From the NCBI GenBank assembly GCA_003223515.1, contig QHVI01000064.1, positions 1 through 44,395 on the forward strand: a DNA stretch of 44,395 nucleotides, given 5' to 3'. Numbering within the stretch: the stretch's first letter is position 1; each line of letters starts with the position of its first letter. Position numbers and translations under genes: made by a program. Positions 11,601 to 16,682 of this stretch are shown piece by piece. The stretch comes from Candidatus Angelobacter sp. Gp1-AA117. Lineage in GTDB: Bacteria > Acidobacteriota > Terriglobia > Terriglobales > Acidobacteriaceae. Under the pieces are notes generated by a model. That model was not told the origin of the DNA. It worked only from the letters and a program-made list of their open reading frames with translations, and searched no databases.

Positions 11601-12275
11601 GAACAAAGGGAGCCATCCGGCTATGATCGACTCGGCACTCTGCCCGAATGCCTCCTGAATCATCTTCTGATTGTGCAGCAGATTTCCATGGCTCACCATC
11701 ACGCCTTTTGGCTTTGCCGTGGAACCCGATGTGTACTGCAGAAACGCCAGTGTCTCGCCATTCACCACCGGCTCCCGCCATGCTTCAGCCAATTCGTTGC
11801 CAATGGTATCAACCGCTCCCCAACGCCTTCCTTCCAGGAGCATGTGATGATCGGCTCGGCTCTCGATTTGCGTCAGAATGGCAGAAGTCGTCAGCACAGT
11901 GAGCGGAGTTGCGTCTTGAATGATGGCTTCAAGACGGTCAAAGCCCCGATTCATCCGCGGAGGATACGCAGGTACCGCCACCACCCGTGCATACAGGCAG
12001 CCGAAAAATGCGGTAATGTAATCCAAGCCTGCCGTAAACAGCAACAGCACCCGGCCGTCTGTAGCACCCGCCTCTTGCAGCCACGCAGCCACAGCACGCG
12101 CCCTGCGGTCGAGTTCACCAAAACTGAGGTCCGTTTCCGGGTCTGTATCTTCCGCAAGAAATGTATAAATGTTCCGCTCCGGCTGTTCAGCCGCTCTGCC
12201 GCGGAGAAGCTCGACCAGATTGCTTGCCATCTGGCGGCTTACCGCAGGCCGGATTTTAAGAGTAGGAGCATTCAT
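2613..12275 (-). CDS. Giant lipopeptide NRPS: FAAL-ACP-C-A-PCP-C-A-(deleted PCP)-C
   Basis: 3220 aa from ATG 12275; an in-frame TTG at 12290 and an ATG at 12230 (MASNLVELLRGRA, where the family usually begins) are other starts, and none has a clear SD. Domains: fatty acyl-AMP ligase about 20-590 (YTSGSTAKPKG near 180); ACP with GADSL serine at 10374-10376; starter C domain with HHIIVDL; A1 about 1160-1650 with NGKIDR lysine at 7347-7349; PCP1 with GGHSL serine at 7179-7181; C2 with HHIVSDG; A2 about 2220-2682; a PCP2 stub; C3 about 2760-3215. Pocket residues read by alignment to GrsA are DLFNNALTYK for A1 (Ala-like from memory) and DAWFLGHVV for A2 (Leu-like). It should load a fatty acid and extend it with amino acids. 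Oddities: A2 runs from VPSAFVTL straight into LSIQIVSRA, losing A10 and the PCP2 serine, and C3 has HLILLDG. No thioesterase is present here. Confidence 0.95.
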   Translation of the reverse strand: MNAPTLKIRPAVSRQMASNLVELLRGRAAEQPERNIYTFLAEDTDPETDLSFGELDRRARAVAAWLQEAGATDGRVLLLFTAGLDYITAFFGCLYARVVAVPAYPPRMNRGFDRLEAIIQDATPLTVLTTSAILTQIESRADHHMLLEGRRWGAVDTIGNELAEAWREPVVNGETLAFLQYTSGSTAKPKGVMVSHGNLLHNQKMIQEAFGQSAESIIAGWLPLFHDMGLIGNVLQPLYVGARCILLSPMAFLQRPLSWLQTISQYRATTSGGPNFAYDLCVRKIRSEEREKLDLSSWAVAFNGAEPVQPATLERFVSAFAACGFRRSAFYPCYGLAEATLFVAGGTRENGPVVTAFEKNSLQSNHSIEALPQSQNATELVSCGKEWLDQRIRIVDPNMMIACKPGTVGEIWVAGPSVAQGYWNRPEESSHTFKNFLLKNDGPYLRTGDLGLVAKGQLFITGRWKDLIIIRGRNHYPQDIERTVERCHPSLRAGEVAAFSVDVAGEERLVIVQEVARNHRQQDLRAVAETIRQAVAEKHELQVYALSLIKPGSILKTSSGKIQRRAIREAFNNAALQVVFQSQAGETAEVHELATPETREQVAEWIASQLAARLGLKGAEIDMGQPIVRYGADSLAALELAHNIEAALGVSLPVSTLLADSSISEIAAQVFGLTRARGNVPADTITSSSSQKQFSLSRGQAALWFLHRLAPESAAYNVAGAARVHGPIDVEALKQAFQKLTARHSQLRAWFESGQDALVQVIEDGAALDFQQADVSGWPGEKLQQTIEEEAQKPFRLEQAPLFRVRWFADDSGQQVLLLVAHHIIVDLWSLAVLLRELGEIYHAEASGRNAKLPRLKLSYRDYVAWQAQMLAGREGEQLWSYWKQQLSGELPVLDLATDHPRPAVQSYHGASESMTISPEVLAGLKKLAHNHGATLFTLILSAYQVLLQKYTGQPEILTGYPTMGRSRAGFESIAGYFVNTVVVRSRIHPGQTFHGLLSNVRQTVLGAFEHQDYPFEMLVDRLQPERDPGRTPLFQTMFAFESVPKSSHASLAAFALGEQGTPCDLDGLVLEPIKLRQHAAQFDLTLGAAEINNTLAISLNYNTELLEAATITRMLEHFKVLAESIVYHPEMQISDLPILTPAEQRELLGEFNATAKDYPAGICLHQLFERRAEETPDAIAVQCRSEHLTYGQLNSQAENLAHDLRRLGVGAEVPVGILLERGIPMIVGMLGILKTGGVYVPLDPAYPQERLAFTLEDAKVKTLITEPQLGAVVPQYQGAKVFINSADETSPSPAILGCPVVHEQNLAYVIYTSGSTGRPKGVAIEHRSAATLVHWAKEVYERRELDVVLFSTSICFDLSVFELFVPLSCGGTVFVVQDALELLQSPYAGALTLINTVPSALWELVRNSAIPGSVTTINLAGEPLLRDLVQEAYKKPNIRRVFNLYGPSEDTTYSTYALVEKAGENQPTIGRPIANSAVYIARDGGLLLPAGIAGELCIGGAGLARGYLHQPDLTAQKFVPDSVSGNSGTRLYKTGDLARHRANGEIEFLGRLDHQVKVRGFRIELGEIEAALKDHDGIKEAVVVAREDRSGDKQIVAYVVPKRAEEFDIAELREKLKRFLPHYMLPQAFVPLMSMPLTRNGKIDRRALPAPDQSAAKSQEFVKPRTAMEQAVAAIWMDVLNVEQISVTDNFFHLGGHSLKTTQVVTRIASRFDVELPLRAVFESPTVEELSRKVEQAIALSSSTPIRCIERVSREQDLPLSFSQQRLWFLHQIAPESPAYNIAYAAHFWGRLNIAALEQSIWGIVSRHEVLRTTFIQAEDQPRQVVHPEISLCIRHVDLRHLAAQDRQTHARELAKTEAQRPFDLQESPLLRIAVMQKDEEEYALLAVMHHIVSDGWSLGIFMRELASNYEAFSSGTPANGPELSVQYADIAVWQRQWIEEAVQAQFEYWKRQLGSMTGLLDLPLDRPRPAVQSGRGASLEFSVPRSTAALLNELAQQQDATLFMVLAGALKILLARYSGQPDIAVGTVIANRKRVEEEPLIGCFVNTLVLRTQLSGDPIFIELLQNVRSTTLEAYANQDVPFEKIAAETDASRDLGRSPLFQVMLVLQNAPLGKMELQKVRLELEEIETQTAKFDLTVQFTECEQGLQGKLEYSTDLFNPGTAERMAAHLQSLLGSIASDPQQRISEMPLLCEAEKRQLLKEWNCTSRLYPDRECVHDLFARQAQQTPDAIAVAYGSNYLTYKELDRRSNQLARYLQKLGTGSEQLVGICMERCPEMLVALVSVLKAGAAYLPMDVRYPGERLTYVLNDAGVKVLLSDKRSLERLPEHAAEIICLDTQSSVIDGESTHPIASGATSDNLAYVIYTSGSQGLPKGVMVSHGSLVNLASWHNGTYGVTPEDKASQFAGFAFDAATWEIWPYLFAGASLHLPSTQIEEAPAEWLKMHEISICFLPTPLAEATISDLKTELPLRYLLTGGDRLHRTEKTFNFTLVNHYGPTEATVVASAAPVDTGFPGDPPIGRPIANTELYILDKFLEPNPVGVAGELLIGGDGVGRGYWQRPELTADRFIPDPYSGRAGARMYRSGDLCRYLADGMIEYKGRIDHQVKIRGFRIELGEIESVLQQHECVREAVVLAHESPGASKRLIAYVVPDKDSPSAGELAAYLRDRVPEYMVPSAFVTLLSIQIVSRALRVGLKLSALQVFQHQTLAALAAVAEDIQIPAEAAVVASRTAGQKKRAPEDFPHIRISQRELELVIAGREEDIDEIYPLTALQQGMLFHVLDAPGAGMYLNQQVYTFHGDLDAATLLQAFQRVVDRHQILRSAFVLTSQGEAFQIVFRNVILPWQQHEWSAQTPEEQEENLDWLLTSDRHRGFQISQSPLVRLTLINVGRNKYHLVWSCHLILLDGWSIPLIFSEALSCYEGLRSNTRVELPPPVSPAGYLQWLQRQDESRARAYWQGALQGFSRATPLGDDRASIGLAELEAQYREETLLFSEAETDTLKSFAASNQLTPNSLVQGAWALHLARRSGSEDVVFGAVASGRPPGLPGVEAMVGLFLNTLPVRVRIAPEASVLGWLKELQAQQAEAREFEFSPLVHIQGWSPVPRSQPLFESVVVFQNVPIDPELLAPGRGIQLEAMRNIERNNYVLTILVVPGKEWLLKVVYNERRFLRSTIKRMAGQLHRLLLEMASAPEQPLSSLSASTQQERGDLIAAFNEGLEVY

Positions 12276-12488
12276 ACAGATATATGCCAAATCAGAACAC
12301 GCGAATGTTGCCCGGTCAGGTTACGTAGCAGCAACTAAAGCTATCTCATCGACATGCTTTAGCGCATCGGTGGAAGATCGGGCCTTCGGCAGCTTACACG
12401 CCATGAATAGGGCTATAGGGCTTTAGAGTTGAATGGAACTGCCGCGCCAGCTTTACGGGATGAGCTGTAGCTGAATTGAAAAGAAAAA

Positions 12489-13103
12489 CTAATTTGCGGC
12501 GTTGCTTCTCGCCCTGGGCGGTGCGATGAGCTCAAGATCATCCGGTACGCGAAACTTCAACACGGCCGTGCAGAAGTGCTTCCACTCTCGGGTTACATCG
12601 TTGAAGATCACGTTCTCTTCCTGCCAGATGGACTTTGTGACCACAAAATTCTCATGCAAATACACGATTGAGCTGTCGCTGAGTGCCTGCTCCGTGCCGC
12701 TTCCATTTTCGTTCGTGTTCGCGGCTACAGTGTTCTCTTTCCAGTTAGGAAACTGGCGCAGGTCCTTCAGATGAACGGCCATGCAATATTTTCTTTGTGG
12801 TTGCGCAGGCTTCTCACCGGGAACAAGCTCCTGTGCTTCGCGCAGGAACTTTGCCGTTTCTGCCTGGCCCGCAGCCAGTGCAATCATTGCGGGAGTACGC
12901 AGGTCGCGCCCGGTCTTAAACACGTCAGCGCCGCTTTCCACCAGCAGCTTTACGGTGTCCAGGTTTCCCTTGGCAGAAGCCCAGTTCAGGGCCGTCCAAC
13001 CTTGTTTGTCTAACTGGTGGATGTCTGCACCCGCGGACAGGGCCTGCCTGATCCCCGCCACGTCGCCGCTCTTTACTGCTTCAATCAATTCCATCTCGCT
13101 CAT
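12489..13103 (-). CDS. Ankyrin-repeat protein with unknown C-terminal domain
   Basis: 204 aa, no signal peptide, so cytoplasmic. Residues about 3-95 form roughly three ankyrin repeats (AVKSGDVAGIRQALSAGAD, GWTALNWASAKGNLDTVKLL, RTPAMIALAAGQAETAKFL), a protein-binding fold. Residues about 105-200 form a separate unrecognised domain containing CMAVHLKDLRQFPNWKEN, SSIVYLHENFVVTKSIW and WKHFCTAVLKFRVPDDLELI. ATG start at 13103, with AGGAG 11 nt upstream. It lies 43 nt after the MbtH-fusion gene and about 200 nt before the NRPS, on the same strand. A structural or partner role in the assembly line is inferred from position only. Confidence 0.8.
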   Translation of the reverse strand: MSEMELIEAVKSGDVAGIRQALSAGADIHQLDKQGWTALNWASAKGNLDTVKLLVESGADVFKTGRDLRTPAMIALAAGQAETAKFLREAQELVPGEKPAQPQRKYCMAVHLKDLRQFPNWKENTVAANTNENGSGTEQALSDSSIVYLHENFVVTKSIWQEENVIFNDVTREWKHFCTAVLKFRVPDDLELIAPPRARSNAAN

Positions 13104-13146
13104 GATTCTTATTTCTCCTAAAATCTACCGTTTTGCGGAACATCTT

Positions 13147-13746
13147 TTATGACTCGATAACCTGCAGATGCCCATGGCCTGAAAGCGTGGTCAGGTCAAC
13201 ATCGGCAATACACCGCACATCTTTGTAATTCAGCTTCAGAGTGCCTTCCAGGTGGACAGTGCCGACGCCCTTCGCAAAATCTGCTTTTTCCACCCGGACT
13301 GATTCCTGATCCAGCTTGATTCCGAGCTCCGTGCCGCCCCGTGTTCCGGTGAACTTGATATAAATATGGCCTTGCTGGATGCGCTTGTGGAACGCCTCGA
13401 CGCTCTTCTCCGGCCTGAGACTCACTTCTACGGATTGCTCTGGACGCGACAATCTTTTCAGCAAGTCATCTTCGGCAGGAACGATCCCAGCAGCGCTCGC
13501 CTGCTCACGTGGCATGGCATTGAATGGCGCAGCTCCTTCCATTTTCTTGCGCAGGCTGAGCGGCCTCATGTCCGTCCATACTTCGCGGATATGAGCAAGG
13601 CATTCCTCTTTCGGCCCGGATTTGCCCGCATCGTGCCAGCCCAAAGCATTGGCGCGGCCCTCCGGCCAGATCGAATACTGTTCTTCAGCATTGACCACAA
13701 CTTTGTAGGTACTGCTCTCTTCTGTGTTGCTGCTATGCAAACTCAA
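13147..13746 (-). CDS. MbtH-like NRPS accessory domain fused to an unknown C-terminal domain
   Basis: 199 aa, against about 70 aa for normal MbtH proteins. Residues about 12-70 match the MbtH signature: [40 protein letters not shown], including the invariant Trp residues. MbtH proteins bind A domains and aid their folding and activity, so the neighbouring A domains are the expected partners. After a linker of about 35 residues, residues about 105-199 form a predicted beta-rich domain ([51 protein letters not shown]) that I do not recognise. The start codon is TTG at 13746, supported by AAGGAGATCGCT immediately upstream; no better start keeps the MbtH domain. The gene lies 64 nt after the kinase-like gene and 43 nt before the ankyrin gene. 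Confidence 0.88.
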   Translation of the reverse strand: MSLHSSNTEESSTYKVVVNAEEQYSIWPEGRANALGWHDAGKSGPKEECLAHIREVWTDMRPLSLRKKMEGAAPFNAMPREQASAAGIVPAEDDLLKRLSRPEQSVEVSLRPEKSVEAFHKRIQQGHIYIKFTGTRGGTELGIKLDQESVRVEKADFAKGVGTVHLEGTLKLNYKDVRCIADVDLTTLSGHGHLQVIES

Positions 13747-13810
13747 AGCGATCTCCTTTTTGAAGCTATACGCGCGCCAGCGGGCGCACTTGATGATTGA
13801 ACCAATGAAT

Positions 13811-14638
13811 CTACGCGGATGCTGTCTTTCCGGCTGCCTCGATCACTTCAGTCCCGCACTCGATTCTGGAAACGTAAAACATTGCCAGGCTCTCCACCTG
13901 GGAGACGGGAAGCACCCTGGCCCGGCGCACACCATGCTTGAGCGCATGGCGGCAGGCCTGAAGTTTTGACAGCATCTCCTGGGCAATGGCCGACCTCTTA
14001 GTCAACTCCATCAGTCTTTCCGCCTCCAACCAGCGCACCACCGAGCCGTCGGCATTGGTCAGCCCTTCGGCTGTGGTGAGAAATATCAGGGCGTCAACAT
14101 TCCATCCGATGGCAAACGCGCCCGCCATCTGGTCAGGATCAAGAGTGTAGCAATTCTGATCAGCTCCCAGCCCCGCATTCTCGACCACGGGAACACCTTT
14201 GCTGTTCGAAATGATATCGAGCCAGAAGGGATCGACTGCTGCCACTTCTGCTCCCCATGCCTGTCCGGCATGGCCGTTCAATTTGCGGACGCGCAGTATG
14301 TGTCCGTCAGCGCCGCATAACCCAAAGGCAGCCACGCCTACGCCGGAAAGTATGGCGACCAGTGGCGCGCTGGCGCGTTCGGTGAGCAGCGGCAGTGTGG
14401 CATTGTGCATCTCTCCATTGACAGCAGCTTGAGTGCCATTTCCATTCAAATGGTTTTTCTGCGTGCAATAAGAGCACTCATGTAGCGCGGACTTGGTTTT
14501 GAGAATAGCATTGCCTCTGCTGAATACAATCGTGATGCGGTGGCCTTCTGATACCAACTGGGATACAACTTTGGCAAACTGGCGCAGTGCTGGTTCGTGT
14601 TCTACACCGCTGCTGCTGATTTGTATGACAAGTTTCAC
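13811..14638 (-). CDS. Acetylglutamate-kinase-like protein (amino acid kinase family), degenerate active site
   Basis: 275 aa, near the 260-300 aa of N-acetylglutamate kinase (ArgB). The C-terminal part is clearly ArgB-like: [92 protein letters not shown]. The N-terminal phosphate-binding elements are not: the KxGG signature reads VIQISSSG (Lys to Gln) and the usual HGGG reads FSRGNA. This family phosphorylates acetylglutamate; loss of these residues suggests a changed substrate or a non-catalytic role. GTG start at 14638, with GAGG about 7 nt upstream. It sits between the antiterminator and the MbtH fusion, which argues for a role in the peptide pathway and not in general arginine synthesis. 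Confidence 0.82.
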   Translation of the reverse strand: MKLVIQISSSGVEHEPALRQFAKVVSQLVSEGHRITIVFSRGNAILKTKSALHECSYCTQKNHLNGNGTQAAVNGEMHNATLPLLTERASAPLVAILSGVGVAAFGLCGADGHILRVRKLNGHAGQAWGAEVAAVDPFWLDIISNSKGVPVVENAGLGADQNCYTLDPDQMAGAFAIGWNVDALIFLTTAEGLTNADGSVVRWLEAERLMELTKRSAIAQEMLSKLQACRHALKHGVRRARVLPVSQVESLAMFYVSRIECGTEVIEAAGKTASA

Positions 14639-14719
14639 ACCTGGCCTCGAGGATAGGAATTAGTTGATATGGTCATTGCGCAACAGAGTGAGTGAAATAT
14701 CTGCTCGATGGTTGATATG

Positions 14720-14741
14720 GACCGTTGCTCCAGCTACGGTC
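14720..14741 (-). promoter_or_regulatory. Small hairpin in the NusG-to-NRPS leader
   Basis: Perfect 6-bp inverted repeat GACCGT / ACGGTC with a 10-nt loop, in the 278-nt untranslated gap between the NusG-like gene and the rest of the operon. NusG paralogues such as LoaP recognise RNA hairpins in operon leaders, so this is a candidate element. The stem is short and could be chance. Confidence 0.3.
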
Positions 14742-14855
14742 ACTGAAACCTGCATGACTATCTGGAATTTAGCCGGATACTACAACAAGGCAGGCTCGCG
14801 CCATTCTCAGTCCCATTCGCATTTTGCAGGTGACTGAGTAAACTTCTGAATGCCG

Positions 14856-14878
14856 GAGCCGGTCGGTTACGCCGGCTC
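14856..14878 (-). promoter_or_regulatory. Hairpin just downstream of the NusG-like gene
   Basis: Perfect 7-bp inverted repeat GAGCCGG / CCGGCTC with a 9-nt loop, about 38 nt after the NusG-like stop on the minus strand. No U-run follows, so it is not a standard intrinsic terminator. It could be an attenuation or antitermination signal at the head of the long NRPS transcript, or an mRNA processing or stability element. Confidence 0.4.
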
Positions 14879-14916
14879 ACGGGAATTTGTCTGGAGTTTG
14901 CTGTTTAAAGGGTTGC

Positions 14917-15513
14917 CTATGCCATGCCGACGGCCACAGGGCCGTCATCTCTGACGGGAACTACGGCGTATCCTTCAATTTCCACTGACATCGATCTCTG
15001 AATCAAATCCATCGAAAGGATCAATTTAAGATTGGCTCTATGTTCAACAAGCATACCTTCGCATCCAGTCAATGGTCCTTCCTGCACCCTCACCCTGGAA
15101 CCTACAGTCAAGTTCAGATACGGGTGCGGTTCAACACTCCTGCCGGTAGCGGTAATCTTTTGAATGGATTCGATCTCATGATCCGCAATGGGTATGCATC
15201 CCTTGCTGGAACCAACTACCCGGATCACTCCGAAAGTGGTGACGATTGGCACTTTTTGATTAGGATCAAAGCGGCAGAAAACGTACCCGGTAAAGAGTGG
15301 CAGGGTCACCGTCTTCTTACGGTCAGACCATTGACGGTGGCTTTCATAGAGAGGAACAAATTCTTCAAACCCTTTGTTCCGTAACATGCTGGCTGCCTTT
15401 ATTTCATGCCTGGGCCGTACCTGAAGGGCGAACCATGCATGATCTTGCTGATACAAGTGCATTACTGCTCCTGGGGGATGTGTATCGTGTGTAGCAATCA
15501 TCATCGTTCGCAT
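14917..15513 (-). CDS. Specialised NusG paralogue (RfaH/LoaP/UpxY-like transcription antiterminator)
   Basis: 198 aa. NGN domain at about residues 24-125: WFALQVRPRHEIKAASMLR, GFEEFVPLYESHRQWSDR, TLPLFTGYVFCRFD, FGVIRVVGSSKG. C-terminal KOW domain at about 135-185: GSRVRVQEGPLTGCEGMLV. The house-keeping NusG is normally next to secE and rplK; this copy heads a biosynthetic operon, which is typical of the specialised paralogues that bind RNA polymerase and suppress termination across very long operons. The start ATG 15513 has only a weak SD (AGGAACT close to the ATG); ATG 15504 or MHLYQQ are alternatives. It is first in the NRPS gene string and divergent from the regulator at 15825. Target assignment to this NRPS operon is inference from position. 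Confidence 0.9.
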   Translation of the reverse strand: MRTMMIATHDTHPPGAVMHLYQQDHAWFALQVRPRHEIKAASMLRNKGFEEFVPLYESHRQWSDRKKTVTLPLFTGYVFCRFDPNQKVPIVTTFGVIRVVGSSKGCIPIADHEIESIQKITATGRSVEPHPYLNLTVGSRVRVQEGPLTGCEGMLVEHRANLKLILSMDLIQRSMSVEIEGYAVVPVRDDGPVAVGMA

Positions 15514-15543
15514 AGTTCCTGTACAGTTAATCTAGGTGAGCAC

Positions 15544-15562
15544 AATGTTAATGGAATGTTAA
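15544..15562. promoter_or_regulatory. Direct repeat AATGTTAA x2 at 11-nt spacing
   Basis: Two identical 8-mers, AATGTTAA, separated by TGG so that they repeat every 11 nt, one helical turn, within 50 nt of the NusG-like start. Such spacing suits a protein bound on one DNA face. Operator function is inferred. Confidence 0.35.
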
Positions 15563-15626
15563 ACTCCATGATTGTTGCTGCATGCCTGCTTTAAGCGGCG
15601 CGTTTTGTTCCATTTTCAGGAATTTC

Positions 15627-15645
15627 AATTCCCAATTCGGGAATT
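15627..15645. promoter_or_regulatory. Palindrome AATTCCC-N5-GGGAATT
   Basis: Perfect 7-bp half-sites around AATTC in the divergent region. It has dimeric-operator geometry; related AATTC words surround it. The binding protein is unknown. Confidence 0.35.
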
Positions 15646-15732
15646 TCGGCCTTCCAATTCTTTAATCCCTGCATCGAAGTTGATTGGTTGTCGATATAAG
15701 TTTTAAGTTTTCTGAATGATTTCTTAAGAAGC

Positions 15733-15760
15733 ACACCTGCTGCGCTTCGTGTGCGGGTGT
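15733..15760 (+). promoter_or_regulatory. Leader hairpin before the FlgO/TolB-type gene
   Basis: ACACCTGC pairs with GCGGGTGT (one G-U pair) around a 12-nt loop, about 65 nt before the GTG start. A competing GCACAC/GTGTGC pairing overlaps it. No U-run follows. It may be an attenuator or mRNA element. Confidence 0.3.
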
Positions 15761-15824
15761 CCCTGAAGATCTAAGATAAGGGGAAGGTCGAAGCGGCCGG
15801 CCCATGAAAGTTTAGGGAGTGGCT

Positions 15825-16661
15825 GTGTTATTGGCTAGAGAAAAAGAAACAACCGTTCCAACCCACAATTTTACACTTCATAGTACACAACAGCGTGTCT
15901 GGGATTATGTAGAAAAGATAGTTACCAGCAAATCCTTTTCCGGATCGGAGTTTCTCAGGCGTTTTCTGAAGATGCTGGTGACCAAGGTCCTGCGCGAAGA
16001 GGAGCATGAAATCAAGGAATACTCTCTGGGCGTGGAGGTTTTTGGCAGAGAAAACTTTGATCCCCGGATAGATACGATTGTCCGTGTCCAGGCGCGGCGT
16101 CTAAGGCTTAAATTGCAGGAGTACTACCGCACTGAAGGACAATATGACGCAGTGCGGATTGATGTTCCTAAAGGCTCGTATGTTCCAGTCATTTCGCATC
16201 TGCCCGCCAACGGCATTACGCCTGCCAATGAGGTCTGTGCCAGCGGAGACAAGTGCCGCATTGCGGTTTTGCCATTTCTGGATCTCAGTAATCCTGATGC
16301 CGCCGACCAGACTCTTGCTGATGCGGTGACTGAGACCCTTATCAGCGCGTTGACGCTCGCAGGCAACTTCGATGTCATCGTGAGGACTTCAGTCTTTAGT
16401 TTCAAACAGAGTTTCAGAGACATCCGAAATATCGGCAAGCGTCTGAATGTGGAAGTAATTCTTGAAGGCAGTATTCAACGCTCAGGCAATCTGCTGCGTG
16501 TGAATGCCAGGCTGGCCAATGCTTCCACCGGGTTCATTCTGTGGGCCAACACTTTCGATATAAAAGCCCAGGACCGCATCGCCACCCAGGAACAGATTGC
16601 CTCCGCTATTGTGCCGCGCATACGCGACCGGCTCAGTAGCTTTTCTGCCAAGTCAGCGTGA
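15825..16661 (+). CDS. Short FlgO/TolB-type regulator-like protein
   Basis: 278 aa from GTG 15825, which has AGGGAG 5 nt upstream; GTG 15819 is also in frame but lies inside that SD. Residues about 20-120 are a conserved helical module seen at the N-terminus of many acidobacterial and proteobacterial TolB/TPR proteins: SEFLRRFLKMLV, EIKEYSLGVEVFGR, FDPRIDTIVRVQARRLRLKL, VPKGSYVPV. Residues about 140-275 resemble the TolB N-terminal/FlgO domain (RIAVLPFLDLS, EVILEGSIQRSGNLLRVNARL, GFILWANTFD). Relatives usually continue into TPR repeats; this one stops. No signal peptide or TM segment is seen. It is divergent from the NRPS operon, so it may regulate it, but that is inference. Confidence 0.75.
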   Translation: MLLAREKETTVPTHNFTLHSTQQRVWDYVEKIVTSKSFSGSEFLRRFLKMLVTKVLREEEHEIKEYSLGVEVFGRENFDPRIDTIVRVQARRLRLKLQEYYRTEGQYDAVRIDVPKGSYVPVISHLPANGITPANEVCASGDKCRIAVLPFLDLSNPDAADQTLADAVTETLISALTLAGNFDVIVRTSVFSFKQSFRDIRNIGKRLNVEVILEGSIQRSGNLLRVNARLANASTGFILWANTFDIKAQDRIATQEQIASAIVPRIRDRLSSFSAKSA

Positions 16662-16682
16662 TCCGCGAGGAGGATGGCCCCA

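Larger units (their letters stand above)
15514..15824. other. Divergent intergenic regulatory region
   Basis: About 310 nt without a gene between the leftward NusG/NRPS operon and the rightward regulator gene. It is A+T-rich relative to its neighbours and holds a spaced direct repeat (15544-15562), a palindrome (15627-15645) and a hairpin (15733-15760). Both promoters should lie here, but I see no convincing -35/-10 pair. Confidence 0.6.

Noticed and set aside
10650-12338. 562-codon plus-strand open frame opposite the FAAL domain
   Set aside because: It is the antisense of a strongly conserved FAAL domain and shows no domain pattern; long antisense frames are common opposite codon-biased genes.
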